From Amblyornis subalaris (lineage: Eukaryota > Chordata > Aves > Passeriformes > Ptilonorhynchidae): a DNA stretch of 64,000 bases. The notes beneath the pieces were generated by a model, which searched no databases, was not told where the DNA came from, and saw only the letters and a list, made by a program, of their open reading frames with translations. Positions 41,701 through 49,800 of the stretch are shown here, in pieces. The translations under genes and the position numbers were made by a program. Every line of letters begins with the position of its first letter. The stretch's first letter is position 1. The stretch covers positions 8,873,899 to 8,937,898 of the forward strand of contig JACAXG010000025.1 in the NCBI GenBank assembly GCA_018881555.1, in the 5' to 3' direction.

Positions 41701-44700
41701 ACTCTGAAGTGCTCAGTTAAGCTTGCAACTCATGGCGGGGATGCCAGAAGCGTGGGTCACCCCNCCCAAAAAAATGACACAATAGATTCAGAAAGGAGAA
41801 TTATCTTTGTTACAGACAAAGAGCCCATGCCATGCCAGGCCACGCAACAAGGGACACGTAGCAGGATACCAGCCAGAGGCTTGGGGCTTTTTAGGGAGAG
41901 AGCTTTTGAGCAACACAGAGCCCATGCAGGGACCCAGCATCCACCAAAAACAAGAAGGTAATTGAAGGGACAGAAGGACTGAAGGAACAGAGCTGCTCTG
42001 TTGAGGGTGCATTGGGGGCCAGTGGGGTTAAAGACTTATTTCCTATGATGTCAAAGAGCTGAGGAGTCACATACACCCAAAATACGCTCAGCATGGAACA
42101 CCCGCTGCCCTCACCCACCCCTTCTGGCATGGGACCGAGTCAGGAGCAGGCAAGGTGAGAAAAGAGCTCCCTTCCAGCACTACAAAAAGCATGCAAGGCA
42201 AATGAGGTCTGCCCACCTACCTCCTTGGAGCACCAGGCACACTTGGGATGGATGAGGAGACACTCTTCACAGGACGTGGCGCTTCCACTGGTGCACAGAT
42301 TGAGACCTTCATCAAGAAAGAACAGGGTGAGCTGAATGGTTACTCCACCCCAAAACAGTGTTCAGNGGAGTTCTGAGACATTCTTAATGCTAAACATACT
42401 GTAAGTTCAAACAAGAGCAAATAATCTCCCAGGAACCTAAAAGGCAGGAGAAGCTGTAAATCTCTCTTCACCTGTAAGGAGGTCTTGTTTTCTTTTCCTT
42501 CCCCAAGGTAAATGAAAAGGACAGAAATTTGCTTTGGGGCACTGAGAACCTCTAAAATATTAGTGAATCTGGTGATTTTTCTTCCCCCCTTTTCAATAGT
42601 TTCTGGTTAATCAGAGTCCAGCCATTCATCTTCCTAATGAAATACTTCTGTTGCTGTGGACAGAAGGCAACAACTGTTTGACCAGCCTGAAACATGGAGC
42701 TGGCTGTCCANAACCCCCTGAGATGCTGACTTTTAGAGTCACAACTTTAGGCACATCTTCTCAATTTTTCTAGCCGAATATATGGGGGGGNCCCCTCCCC
42801 AAAATTTTCATATTAAAGCAGTCTTGAAACATGTTCATCTCCCCTTTCCACACAGGTGATCTTCAGAGTGGACTCATGTTACAGTAGATTACTTTTATTT
42901 TATTACAAGAGACATTTCCACAGGATATCCAGGTTAAGCCTTGCAGTGTGTTTGCACTGGGACATGTCCAAGGCAGCAGGGGTGGAAGACACCGAGGGCT
43001 CTCCCTGCCCACGATCCCAGCAGGGGCATCAGCCAGGGTGATGCTCTTTGCTCCCGGATTGCTGCTGTCTGGCAGCACAAGGGGTCCCGAGCAAGTTTCA
43101 CTTGCAAAATCCACAATTTGGTCTTTGGGCTTTAAAAATGAAGTGGAACCACACAAGTTAAGCTGAAGTAGACATCAATGGCATGGGCTTTGAATGCAGC
43201 AGCTTGTTCAAGCATGCCTGTGGCTATGAATATGCCCTTCGATACCACTGATGGCCCGGCTCCCCCGGGTGCAGCTATTAACTTCCACTGTCAATAACTG
43301 ATTAAAGAAATCTTCAACCGAGGTTTCAGCACAGAGGCTGCACACTCCAAATGAAATGCCTCAGGCTTGAACTCCCAGTCTGCTATTTTTTCCAACCCAA
43401 ATGTCAATAAAAGCATTGTCAGGCCTCTCTTTCCAGCCAGTTGCATCTGCAGATACCACTGCNCCACGCTGCCATTGGGTGTAATCCGCAGATTGGCAGA
43501 CTTGCCAATAGCTGCCGAAGAGCCACATGGAGTTTTCTCCTGTCCCAAGAACTTTCTGCCATGAGAGCTTTGGAAGAAGGATTTCTGCTGTATCCCGTGT
43601 GAATATTGCACCAAAAAATGAGAAGCAGTGGCTGCCTGGGTTGCTCCCATAAGGGGCCAGGCTGTGAGCGCAGGAAGCAGTGAATCAATCTGGACAGCTG
43701 GAGGAAAAGCTAGCGTGCCCTGGACTGAAAACAAAAAGAGGATAAGTAGGTCCTGTCAGTCATTCCCAGTCATCGCCGAGGCCTGACCGTGTCAGAGCCC
43801 TGCACTGACGGGCCTCTGCTGCCCACAAGGTGGTTAACTCTAACCCCAGAGTGCCAAGCCCTGGACTCTCTCTATGGCTCTCATTCAAAAAGGCTCCTTG
43901 TGCTCATTCATACCAAACAAGAGCCTTCTTTAGGGTGTGCTTTTTTTCCTTCTAGCTGTTACCACATACCCAGGCGTTTCATTCCTTGTTTGCATTCAGA
44001 AATTATATTCCAGCTGCTGGACATTGCAAGAGCTCAAAACATAAATAGGTATTATAAAGCAAAATGTAACTTGTTCAACTGAGTTGTAATTTAGACAGCA
44101 ATTAACACTTGCATTTGCAAACCTTTCAACACGGCCCAAAGCCTCTCCTTGAGAGCTGCTGCTCTGGCAGCGGTGCACAGGGTAACCCAGCAAAAATAAT
44201 GGGCAAACACTTGCATTCATACCCCGGATACCCAGCCCTGGCTCTTCCACTGCTTTACTTGCCCATTTGCATGGAAATATTTACCTCCATTCCCGACTGC
44301 TGGATTTTTGAGAGTTTACTTAGTCACAGCAATAGCTGAACGAAACCAAGGTCTCCTCCTTCCACTGCATGCCATGACCAAAGCAGCCCACGCTCCTGTG
44401 GCCGGCCATGGGGTGACATTCCTCCCAATGGCAGCTTTTGAAGTTTCCAAGTATGCTTTTCTTTCCACTCGGTAGCAACACTAAACNGTTTCCAGCATTG
44501 TTGTGAAAACAGAGCATTGTGAAGCCCTCCAATTTTAGACTGAAACCTGAGCTTTTTGAGTTGGAGTAGAAACACGCAGGATTTTCCAGACACAAGTCTT
44601 TGCTGTGCTTGGTTCAGTGCACTCTTTCCTGAATCAGGCAAAGGAAGGACCCGGTGATGCTCATGCTAGTCCAGATCCTTGCAGATGCTGGGGCAAGTTA

Positions 44701-46400
44701 CCCAGCGAGACTGGAAGAAACTCAGTCTGCTCTTTGACTGTGATACACTTAATGAAACCACTCCTGAAAAATCAACTAAACTTCTTATAATGGGGAAAAT
44801 TCCATCCAGGATTTAGCTGGGATTACTCTGGAGGTAAATAATCCACNCCCCTGGATTGCTGAGCTGCACAGCCCACATACAGTCCTTCACACTGATGCCA
44901 CTGAGTCCTAAGCNCTGCACCCTATTTATTTTGCAGAGCAGAGTCCAGCAAGCACAAAGAATATCTCCAAATTACATCTTTCTCTTGGACTGAGCTGCTG
45001 GAGAGCCCAAAAAAGCAGAGGAAGACAGTGTATCCCACTAGACAGGGGAGATCTTGATACATCAAACTATAGATGCAGAGCAAGATAGGAAACTGATGAA
45101 AGGCAGTCGGCAAATTTACACATAAAGATGCTCCAGGCAATCAGACCTCATTTTAAACCTGTTCTGCAAGAAATCCTAGTTTGGGCAGCTCCTCAAACGG
45201 AGATGAATGTACAAGCTTGCTCGGGGAAGAAAAAAAAAGAAAAAAAAGTGATGCACTTTATACGGCTAAGTGTGAAAAGANAGCATTTTATCTATGCTTG
45301 CAATAAGCATTCTAAGAGACTTGTCCCCGAGATGGTGTGCTGCAATAGCGAACCATCAATTTCATGGATGAGATACACAAAATAAATCAAGCTAAGAAAA
45401 CCTCTTCNGAGCTTTTGCAGTCATGTGCCATAGAACCCTGCAAGACAAGCCTCTTTTTAAGATCACTCGTTAAAATATTAAGTACTGAGAGGAAGTACAG
45501 GAATGGGGGACTTCGGCATTTTGTGGGCTCCCTTCTTATAAAAAAGTTTCCACAAGTGCTCAGAAAGGAGAGAAACCCCATTTCCAGTACTACCGGAGTG
45601 AAGTCACAAACTGCCCTGTGGTTCGTGCGTGTGTGTGGACACCGTGAGAGCATCCCCACGGGGGGGCAAGAACCACTCTCTCCGGGTGCCACGCAGACGT
45701 GGGGGGACGATAAAAGGTGCGAGTGAGGAACGACACAAGGTGTGAGCGCGGAGATCTGTCACCGGCAGGGCGAAAGCCTTCGCGTGGCTTTCTGCTGCGG
45801 CTCCTCATTCCATCGATTAACACGCAGCGCTCAGGCAAACATCCCGGGGAAGTGCTTATCCCTGAANAGAAGCGGCTGCAACTGCTCCCATTAGGAATAA
45901 ATATAGAGCGGGGTGTATATATAGCAGTTCCGCGCTTTTTAAGGCGAAGGTGGAACACCCGGCGGATGCGGTCCCTGCCCCGCGGCGCTGCCGGAGCGCG
46001 GGTCCCACCGCCGGCAACCGGGGCACGGCGGGAGGGGGCCCGGGCCGGCGGGGAGGCACCGAGAGCCCCGGCAGCGGCCACCCGCGGGCCCGGCGACAGC
46101 GAGGACCCTGTCCCGCCGGCTGCGCGGCTGCGGGCGCACGGCACAGCGGGCGCCGGGGGGAGGCACCGGGAAGGGGGGCGAGAGGAGGAGAGAACACAGA
46201 CGGTAACAGAGCACCGAGGCGGGTCGGGGGGACAAGCCGCCTTCCGGAGCGGCGTTCGCAGGGCCCGGGGCGGCGGGAGCGGAGCGGCCCTTACCTCTGC
46301 CGGGCTGCAGCGGCGCGGCCAGGAGGAGGAGGCGGAGGAGGAGGAGCGGGGGGGGCCGGCGGGCGGCGGCGGGGGCCGGCAGCCCCCCTCGGCGGGGCAT
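11363..46400 (-). CDS. ITGB5: ITGB5, integrin beta-5 gene, 5' part (coding exons 1-10; 3' exons outside the window)
   Basis: Integrin beta-5 pairs with alpha-V at the plasma membrane and binds RGD-containing matrix proteins such as vitronectin. Ten minus-strand exons join in frame with GT-AG introns and end phases 1,0,1,2,0,0,0,0,0,1, giving about 576 residues. The order is signal peptide (1-35), PSI domain (about 37-90), hybrid segment, beta-I domain (about 134-388, MIDAS motif DLSLS at 157-161), hybrid return, then I-EGF1 and I-EGF2. Beta-5 rather than beta-3 is favoured by the exon 6 string [20 protein letters not shown] and by the exon 3 string SSKGSG. The mammalian protein has about 800 residues, so roughly 220-230 C-terminal residues (I-EGF3-4, beta-tail, membrane helix, NPxY tail) lie beyond the left edge. 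Introns are 1.1-6.9 kb where complete. No frameshift or in-frame stop was seen. Confidence 0.96.
11793..14110 (-). other. ITGB5: ITGB5 intron 9
   Basis: A 2.3 kb GT-AG intron between exons 9 and 10. I see no exon, RNA gene or recognisable repeat in it. Confidence 0.8.
14111..14245 (-). CDS. ITGB5: ITGB5 coding exon 9 (hybrid domain, second part)
   Basis: Phase 0 at both ends (acceptor TTTCTAG, donor GTGAGT); 45 codons, [20 protein letters not shown] then [20 protein letters not shown] and KIGDT. This is the return segment of the hybrid domain with its conserved cysteine pair (TCQDG and RKC). The acceptor has an overlapping second AG two bases on; phase fixes the first one. Confidence 0.95.
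14246..17942 (-). other. ITGB5: ITGB5 intron 8
   Basis: A 3.7 kb intron with a GTAAGT donor and a TTTCTAG acceptor. A G+C-rich patch lies around 16370-16450. Nothing else stands out. Confidence 0.8.
17943..18032 (-). CDS. ITGB5: ITGB5 coding exon 8 (end of beta-I domain)
   Basis: Phase 0 at both ends; 30 codons, [20 protein letters not shown] followed by [13 protein letters not shown] is a consensus N-glycosylation site. The acceptor follows an unusually long T-rich tract on the minus strand (18035-18075), and the donor is GTAAGT. HKDSKN replaces the mammalian DGDSKN. Confidence 0.95.
18033..19103 (-). other. ITGB5: ITGB5 intron 7, with poly-pyrimidine tract
   Basis: A 1.07 kb intron. Its 3' end is a T-rich tract (plus strand 18035-18075 is A-rich, with an uninterrupted A run of about 13 bases) directly before the exon 8 acceptor. 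Confidence 0.8.
19104..19199 (-). CDS. ITGB5: ITGB5 coding exon 7 (beta-I domain)
   Basis: Phase 0 at both ends (acceptor GGCACCTAG, donor GTAGGT); 32 codons. The peptide is [20 protein letters not shown] followed by [12 protein letters not shown], the helix-strand unit FAVT near the end of the beta-I domain. The residues are nearly those of mammalian beta-5 (His for Asn in NNIxLI, Ser for Asn in TKxHY). Confidence 0.95.
19200..20634 (-). other. ITGB5: ITGB5 intron 6
   Basis: A 1.4 kb intron with a GTGAGC donor and a CACCTAG acceptor. No further feature seen. Confidence 0.8.
20635..20796 (-). CDS. ITGB5: ITGB5 coding exon 6 (beta-I core)
   Basis: Phase 0 at both ends (acceptor TTTCTCCCAG, donor GTGAGC); 54 codons, starting [13 protein letters not shown]. 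It then carries [20 protein letters not shown] and [26 protein letters not shown] and the [15 protein letters not shown] segment separate beta-5 from beta-3 (which has AKTH and a different loop), so this exon is the strongest single evidence for the paralogue call. Confidence 0.96.
20797..26737 (-). other. ITGB5: ITGB5 intron 5
   Basis: A 5.9 kb intron with a GTGAGT donor and a TTTCTCCCAG acceptor. It carries several open frames of 90-140 codons on both strands, none with a recognisable domain. No repeat family identified by eye. Confidence 0.8.
26738..26906 (-). CDS. ITGB5: ITGB5 coding exon 5 (beta-I specificity loop region)
   Basis: Entry phase 2 after CCCGCAG, exit phase 0 at GTGAGT; 56 codons. 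It begins [17 protein letters not shown] and ends [17 protein letters not shown]. The first cysteine closes the specificity-determining loop opened in exon 4. The glutamate in APEGG is the conserved beta-I metal-site residue. One N (26825) falls in the third base of an AAN codon in the FNEEV motif, so Asn is likely. Confidence 0.95.
26907..30304 (-). other. ITGB5: ITGB5 intron 4
   Basis: A 3.4 kb intron with a GTAAGT donor and a CCCGCAG acceptor. Nothing recognisable inside. Confidence 0.8.
30305..30554 (-). CDS. ITGB5: ITGB5 coding exon 4 (hybrid/beta-I junction, MIDAS)
   Basis: Entry phase 1 after GTGTGCAG, exit phase 2 at GTAAGT; 82 full codons. It contains [20 protein letters not shown] followed by [15 protein letters not shown] (residues 157-161) is the metal-ion-dependent adhesion site of the beta-I domain, and the DD just after it belongs to the adjacent ADMIDAS site in integrins. 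The exon ends with the conserved [15 protein letters not shown] stretch that leads into the specificity loop. One N (30415) falls in an acidic codon (GAN, Asp or Glu; Glu in mammals). Confidence 0.96.
30555..35109 (-). other. ITGB5: ITGB5 intron 3
   Basis: A 4.6 kb intron with a GTGAGT donor. Its acceptor is preceded by a GTGTGTGTG run. No exon or repeat family recognised. Confidence 0.8.
35110..35314 (-). CDS. ITGB5: ITGB5 coding exon 3 (PSI end and start of hybrid domain)
   Basis: Acceptor CCCCCAG, phase 0 entry, phase 1 exit at GTGAGT; 68 codons plus one base. The peptide begins [12 protein letters not shown], continues through the cysteine in [10 protein letters not shown], and ends in LSSKGSG and KVALNLRPG. 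It completes the PSI disulfides and begins the hybrid-domain strands. The equivalent mammalian exon starts DFGSP, so position 65 is Glu rather than Asp here. A plus-strand reading frame over this exon is only its antisense shadow. Confidence 0.95.
35315..42220 (-). other. ITGB5: ITGB5 intron 2
   Basis: The longest complete intron (6.9 kb), with a GTAGGT donor and a CCCCCAG acceptor. It contains an A+T-rich tract at 39720-39855 and a homeodomain-type ATTAAT cluster near 38.48-38.52 kb. No coding sequence recognised. Confidence 0.8.
39715..39855. repeat. Degenerate AT-rich microsatellite tract
   Basis: About 140 bases made mostly of TATA/ATAC units, including ACATATATATATAGC and TACTATATATATTTCC. 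It is an eroded (AT)n/(ATAC)n simple repeat inside ITGB5 intron 2. Confidence 0.6.
42221..42306 (-). CDS. ITGB5: ITGB5 coding exon 2 (PSI domain, first half)
   Basis: Starts in phase 1 after ...GATGAAG and ends in phase 0 at a GTAGGT donor, giving the completed Gly36 plus 28 residues. The peptide [20 protein letters not shown] followed by KCAWCSKE is the cysteine-rich PSI (plexin-semaphorin-integrin) core, with its CxxC and CAWC spacing, and is nearly identical to mammalian beta-5. It forms the N-terminal disulfide knot that packs against the hybrid domain. Confidence 0.95.
42307..46294 (-). other. ITGB5: ITGB5 intron 1
   Basis: A 4.0 kb intron with a GTAAGG donor and a GATGAAG acceptor. Its first 350 bases belong to the CpG island. 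An uninterrupted 147-codon minus-strand frame at 43291-43734 has no recognisable domain and is not called as a gene. Confidence 0.8.
46295..46400 (-). CDS. ITGB5: ITGB5 coding exon 1 (start codon and signal peptide)
   Basis: Encodes residues 1-35 and ends in phase 1 before a GTAAGG donor. The peptide begins MPRRGG, then has a proline/arginine/alanine-rich stretch and a leucine run ([13 protein letters not shown]), read as a signal peptide directing the subunit to the ER. The start was chosen because it gives a signal peptide joined in frame to the conserved LNLCTSG mature start in exon 2, and because A is at -3 (GCACC before ATG). The frame stays open far upstream, so the start rests on homology and context rather than on an upstream stop. 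The sequence differs from the mammalian signal peptide, which is usual for this segment. An arginine inside the hydrophobic core is unusual. Confidence 0.85.
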
Positions 46401-46560
46401 GGTGCGGCGGCCGGGGCGGCCGGGCAGCCCTTCCCGGCCGGGCCCTCCCCGCCGCCTTTTGTGCGGCCGCGGCGGCGGCGGCGGCGGCGGCGGCGGGAGG
46501 AGGAGGAGGCGGGGGCGGCGCCGCCGCGGAGCTGCCCGGGGGCGGCGGGACGGGACGGGG
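46401..46560 (-). promoter_or_regulatory. ITGB5: Presumed ITGB5 5' UTR and core promoter
   Basis: The sequence immediately upstream of the start codon on the minus strand is G+C-rich and contains a CCG triplet run and GC boxes. The -3 base relative to the ATG is A. The UTR boundary is inferred, not seen. Confidence 0.45.
46470..46496 (-). repeat. ITGB5: (CGG)9 triplet repeat, (CCG)9 on the ITGB5 sense strand
   Basis: Nine perfect CGG units on the plus strand, 70-96 bases upstream of the ITGB5 start codon and so probably inside its 5' UTR. A purine-rich GGAGGAGGAGG stretch follows directly. Confidence 0.85.
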
Positions 46561-46860
46561 CGGGTGTGCGGGTCCCTGCGTCCGCGTCCCTCTCTGTGTG
46601 TCCGTGTCCGTGTGTCTGTCCCGCTCCGAGGGTGCGCTGCCGCCTCCCCGCCCCGCCGCCCCGCGCAGGGAGGCGTAGCCCGGTCCCCTGCGGGCGCGGA
46701 GCGGGACCCGCGGGCACGGCCGGCCCCACGCACACGGGACGCGCACCCACGGCCACGCACAGGCTGCCGCCGCAGATGCACATCCCCCCGGACAGGCGCC
46801 CGCGGCCGGACACGCACGCTGTGCATCGACGCGCACACGGGCACGCACACGAATGGACCC

Positions 46861-49800
46861 ACAGGCACACGAGGAATGCGCGCCCTCCTCTCCCGCTCAC
46901 AGCAGGGCTTGCACTCATTCCCCACGGGTCAGTGCCCGCTCTTACGTGGCATTTTCCTGCTTCAGGGATTTTCTCTGTGCAAACAGACCGTGTCCATTTG
47001 CTGAAGGACTCTTTTGAGCCGGGGCACCGGGGCAGCGGTGCACTGCCGGACGGCTTTTTGGCACTCTCCACGCCCCCACCGCTTGGGACTTCAACACTTC
47101 AGGTCGAAAGGAAACATCGGATTTATGATCGTGTTTGGGTTGCTGGAGAGCTTTCTGTTTTCTTCTGCTTTTAAAATGAATCATAAATCATCCACTGATG
47201 ATGAGCATTGATTTTAAAAGCAATTTGTAATAACAGGTAACTTACCCGTGACCTGCAGACCTTCATGACGCTTTAGCATAATGTCTACAAGATCTCACCG
47301 TTAGAGATGCTTAAAACACGTATGTTGTATTGCTGTTCACAGAAGTGATGAACTGTAATGCCACCTGCCAAAATTTCCCCTTATTTGCACTGATTTCCAA
47401 CGCTGCTTTCACAAACCTCGCTGAGTTCCTCAACCTCTTCGTACCCCTGGGAGAAAACAGGGTTGAGTTTGAAGTGACTATTTGTTGTTTTAGGAAATAC
47501 ACCCCTACAAAAGTTGTAACATTTTAACTGTCCCGGTGCTGCTAAATGAGATTAACTCCTGTGTGGCTGTAGGAGCATCACAACCATCCTGTTTGCAACC
47601 AGTGCAAAAAGATCACTAAATGCCTCATCAAAACTGCTGCCAGGATAGGAATGTGGTATGTGGTCCAGGCAGTAACCTACAAGCTGCCCTCGAGCTGTTG
47701 TTGGCTGTGCGTAGGGAAAGGGACAGCATCAGCTCTCCCTGTTATCCCAGAAATGCAATAAGGTGCATGTCGTCAGCCTTTATTAATAATAAAATTGATA
47801 CTGCCCATGGTGGGTCTGACCTGGAAATGCAAGACAAGGTGTGTGGGGACTTCGAAGCAGGTTGTTTCTCTGTGGTATATTTTTCATATTCCTGTGAAAG
47901 AAAATGAAATGCAGATCCTGTACTTCCAAGAGATAAAGTACCCAATAAGAGCCTTACTGCCCAGGGGAGCCTTGTGTAGACCTAGAAGTCCCTTTTCAGA
48001 TCTTCTGGCCATGCCCAAATACCCCAAGACACAACTAAAACTACAAATATTCATGAATAGATTCATGGGAGAGCTTCAATCACCCTGGTGGTAGGAGCAG
48101 GGAGACCCTCATCCCTTCTTCCTGTGTCCTGCCATGTTGCCCCAGGAGCACTGGGTGAAGAAGCAGATGCACAGGGACTAGTGCTGAATGAGCAAGGGGG
48201 AAAAAGGAAAAGCAGGGTCATGGGAGAAAGAAATTACTCAGAAGGAAGGAGACCACCTTCTGAGACTGAACTGTGGCATCTCAAGGAGCAGAGAAGAGGG
48301 CTTGAGGAAGAGGGCAGTACTTTCAGAAGGAATGTGTTGCAGCGGGACCAGAGCCAGGCGAGGTGTAGGAGCTCCCCAGTCACTGGTTATATTTAGCTGG
48401 GCTCAGTCGAGGCCAAGCTCTTGCTTTCTGCAGGTGCCTGTGGCATTGGCACAAGCACCCAGTGCCCGCCGTGCCCAGGCTGACCTCGTCCCACAGCCCC
48501 CATGAGAAACCCCCACCAGAAGGGAGAAGTTCAGGAGCTGCTACTACACATTTTTTGAGCAGTAAGATGACGTCAGTGCTCAACATCTGCTATCTGTNAT
48601 CGTATTTTTCAAGCCAAACCCCTTTGAAGGTTCCGCAGAGTCACAGGCAGTTCATCTCATTCCAGTGTAACACCCCTGCCCAAGAGACCGCAGTGTGGGC
48701 CCAAGGCTCTACAGGGAAAGACCCCGGGAGCCACAAGGGAGGAAGTGCTGCGGCTTCCCCAATGCGAAGTGTTAATACCCTTCTCCGAAGCCAGTGCTGT
48801 GCTCTTGCCCCACATGCAGCAGCAAAAGGGGATGTAATTGCACTAATGGCCAAACAGCAGCTGTAACACCAAGAGGGGGAATTTGTGGTGGTTGAATGTG
48901 GAGCAGGCAGCTCGGCCCCAAAGCAAGCGGGTGGCCTTGTGTCCCTGAGGTTGGCCATGGACCAAGAAATGAGGCATGGGCAGAGGTAAGGTGTGGCCTG
49001 AAATGAGGTCCCCAGAGAAGGTGCTGGTATAAATCCTTCCTGCTTGCCGGTCACAATGTGTCCTGGCTGTTCTTCTGGAGTCAGGGATGGGGTGGCAGTA
49101 GATGCCCCAAAAAAAAGATTGCCTCCATGTATAAAACCAGATAACCCCTTGATCTTTCTCCTGGGATTCCCTTGTTCTGAATAAGAGATTGAAAAAAAAT
49201 AGCTTTCATTGCCCCTGTCTTAATGAGATTATTGTATTATATACTCAGTAGAAGACAAGTTTGAGGCAGCACCAAGATTTTGGGACGAGAACTGAAAGAA
49301 GGGCTCAATCTGCTGGGGAAAGAGAAAGGATGACCTGCAACAAAGCCACCCTTGATCTCCAGGAACAGCTGTCACCGTCACCACTGCCTGTGTCTTTTTT
49401 CTCTTGACCATTGTCTCCTGTCTAAAAAATACTATTCTTGAGGATCACATAGCCCATGAGACTGAGATCTCTCAGGCTCTTTCAAGTCTTTAGATGCCAC
49501 AGAGGCCCTTGGACTTGGGTTTTCAGTATCATTGCACGGTTCTGCTGTAACAAAGAGGAAAACCCCTGTCTGGAAAGGCCTGATCTTTGTGCTCACTTTC
49601 TTATCATTTGCATTTTAAAGCTATGGTTAAAGTAGGACATAAAACCAGTGTATCTGACCTGGGCATGGATTTGAAAGTGATGTAATTATAAGTTGGTTTT
49701 TTGGCTCTTTTATTATCAGTTAAAACAAATAAGATCCTTTATCTGAGACACTTCAGGTGTTCTACAGATAGGTTTTCATTGTCATGTCTTCCTTGTGGCA

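Larger units (their letters stand above)
45930..46860. promoter_or_regulatory. ITGB5: CpG island over the ITGB5 promoter and first exon
   Basis: A sharply bounded block of very high G+C with dense CpG, between ordinary A+T-rich flanks. It covers the first coding exon, the start of intron 1 and about 450 bases upstream of the start codon. GC boxes of GGGGCGGG type occur at 46557-46564, and CCCCGCCCC near 46650-46660. I see no TATA box at the expected place, which fits a broad CpG-island promoter for a widely expressed adhesion gene. The exact transcription start cannot be read from sequence. Confidence 0.8.

Noticed and set aside
45590..47174. Very long overlapping open frames on both strands (485 codons plus, 493 codons minus) around the CpG island
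   Set aside because: Stop codons are rare in such G+C-rich DNA. The products are low-complexity Arg/Pro/Gly/Ala, and the region is the ITGB5 promoter and first exon.
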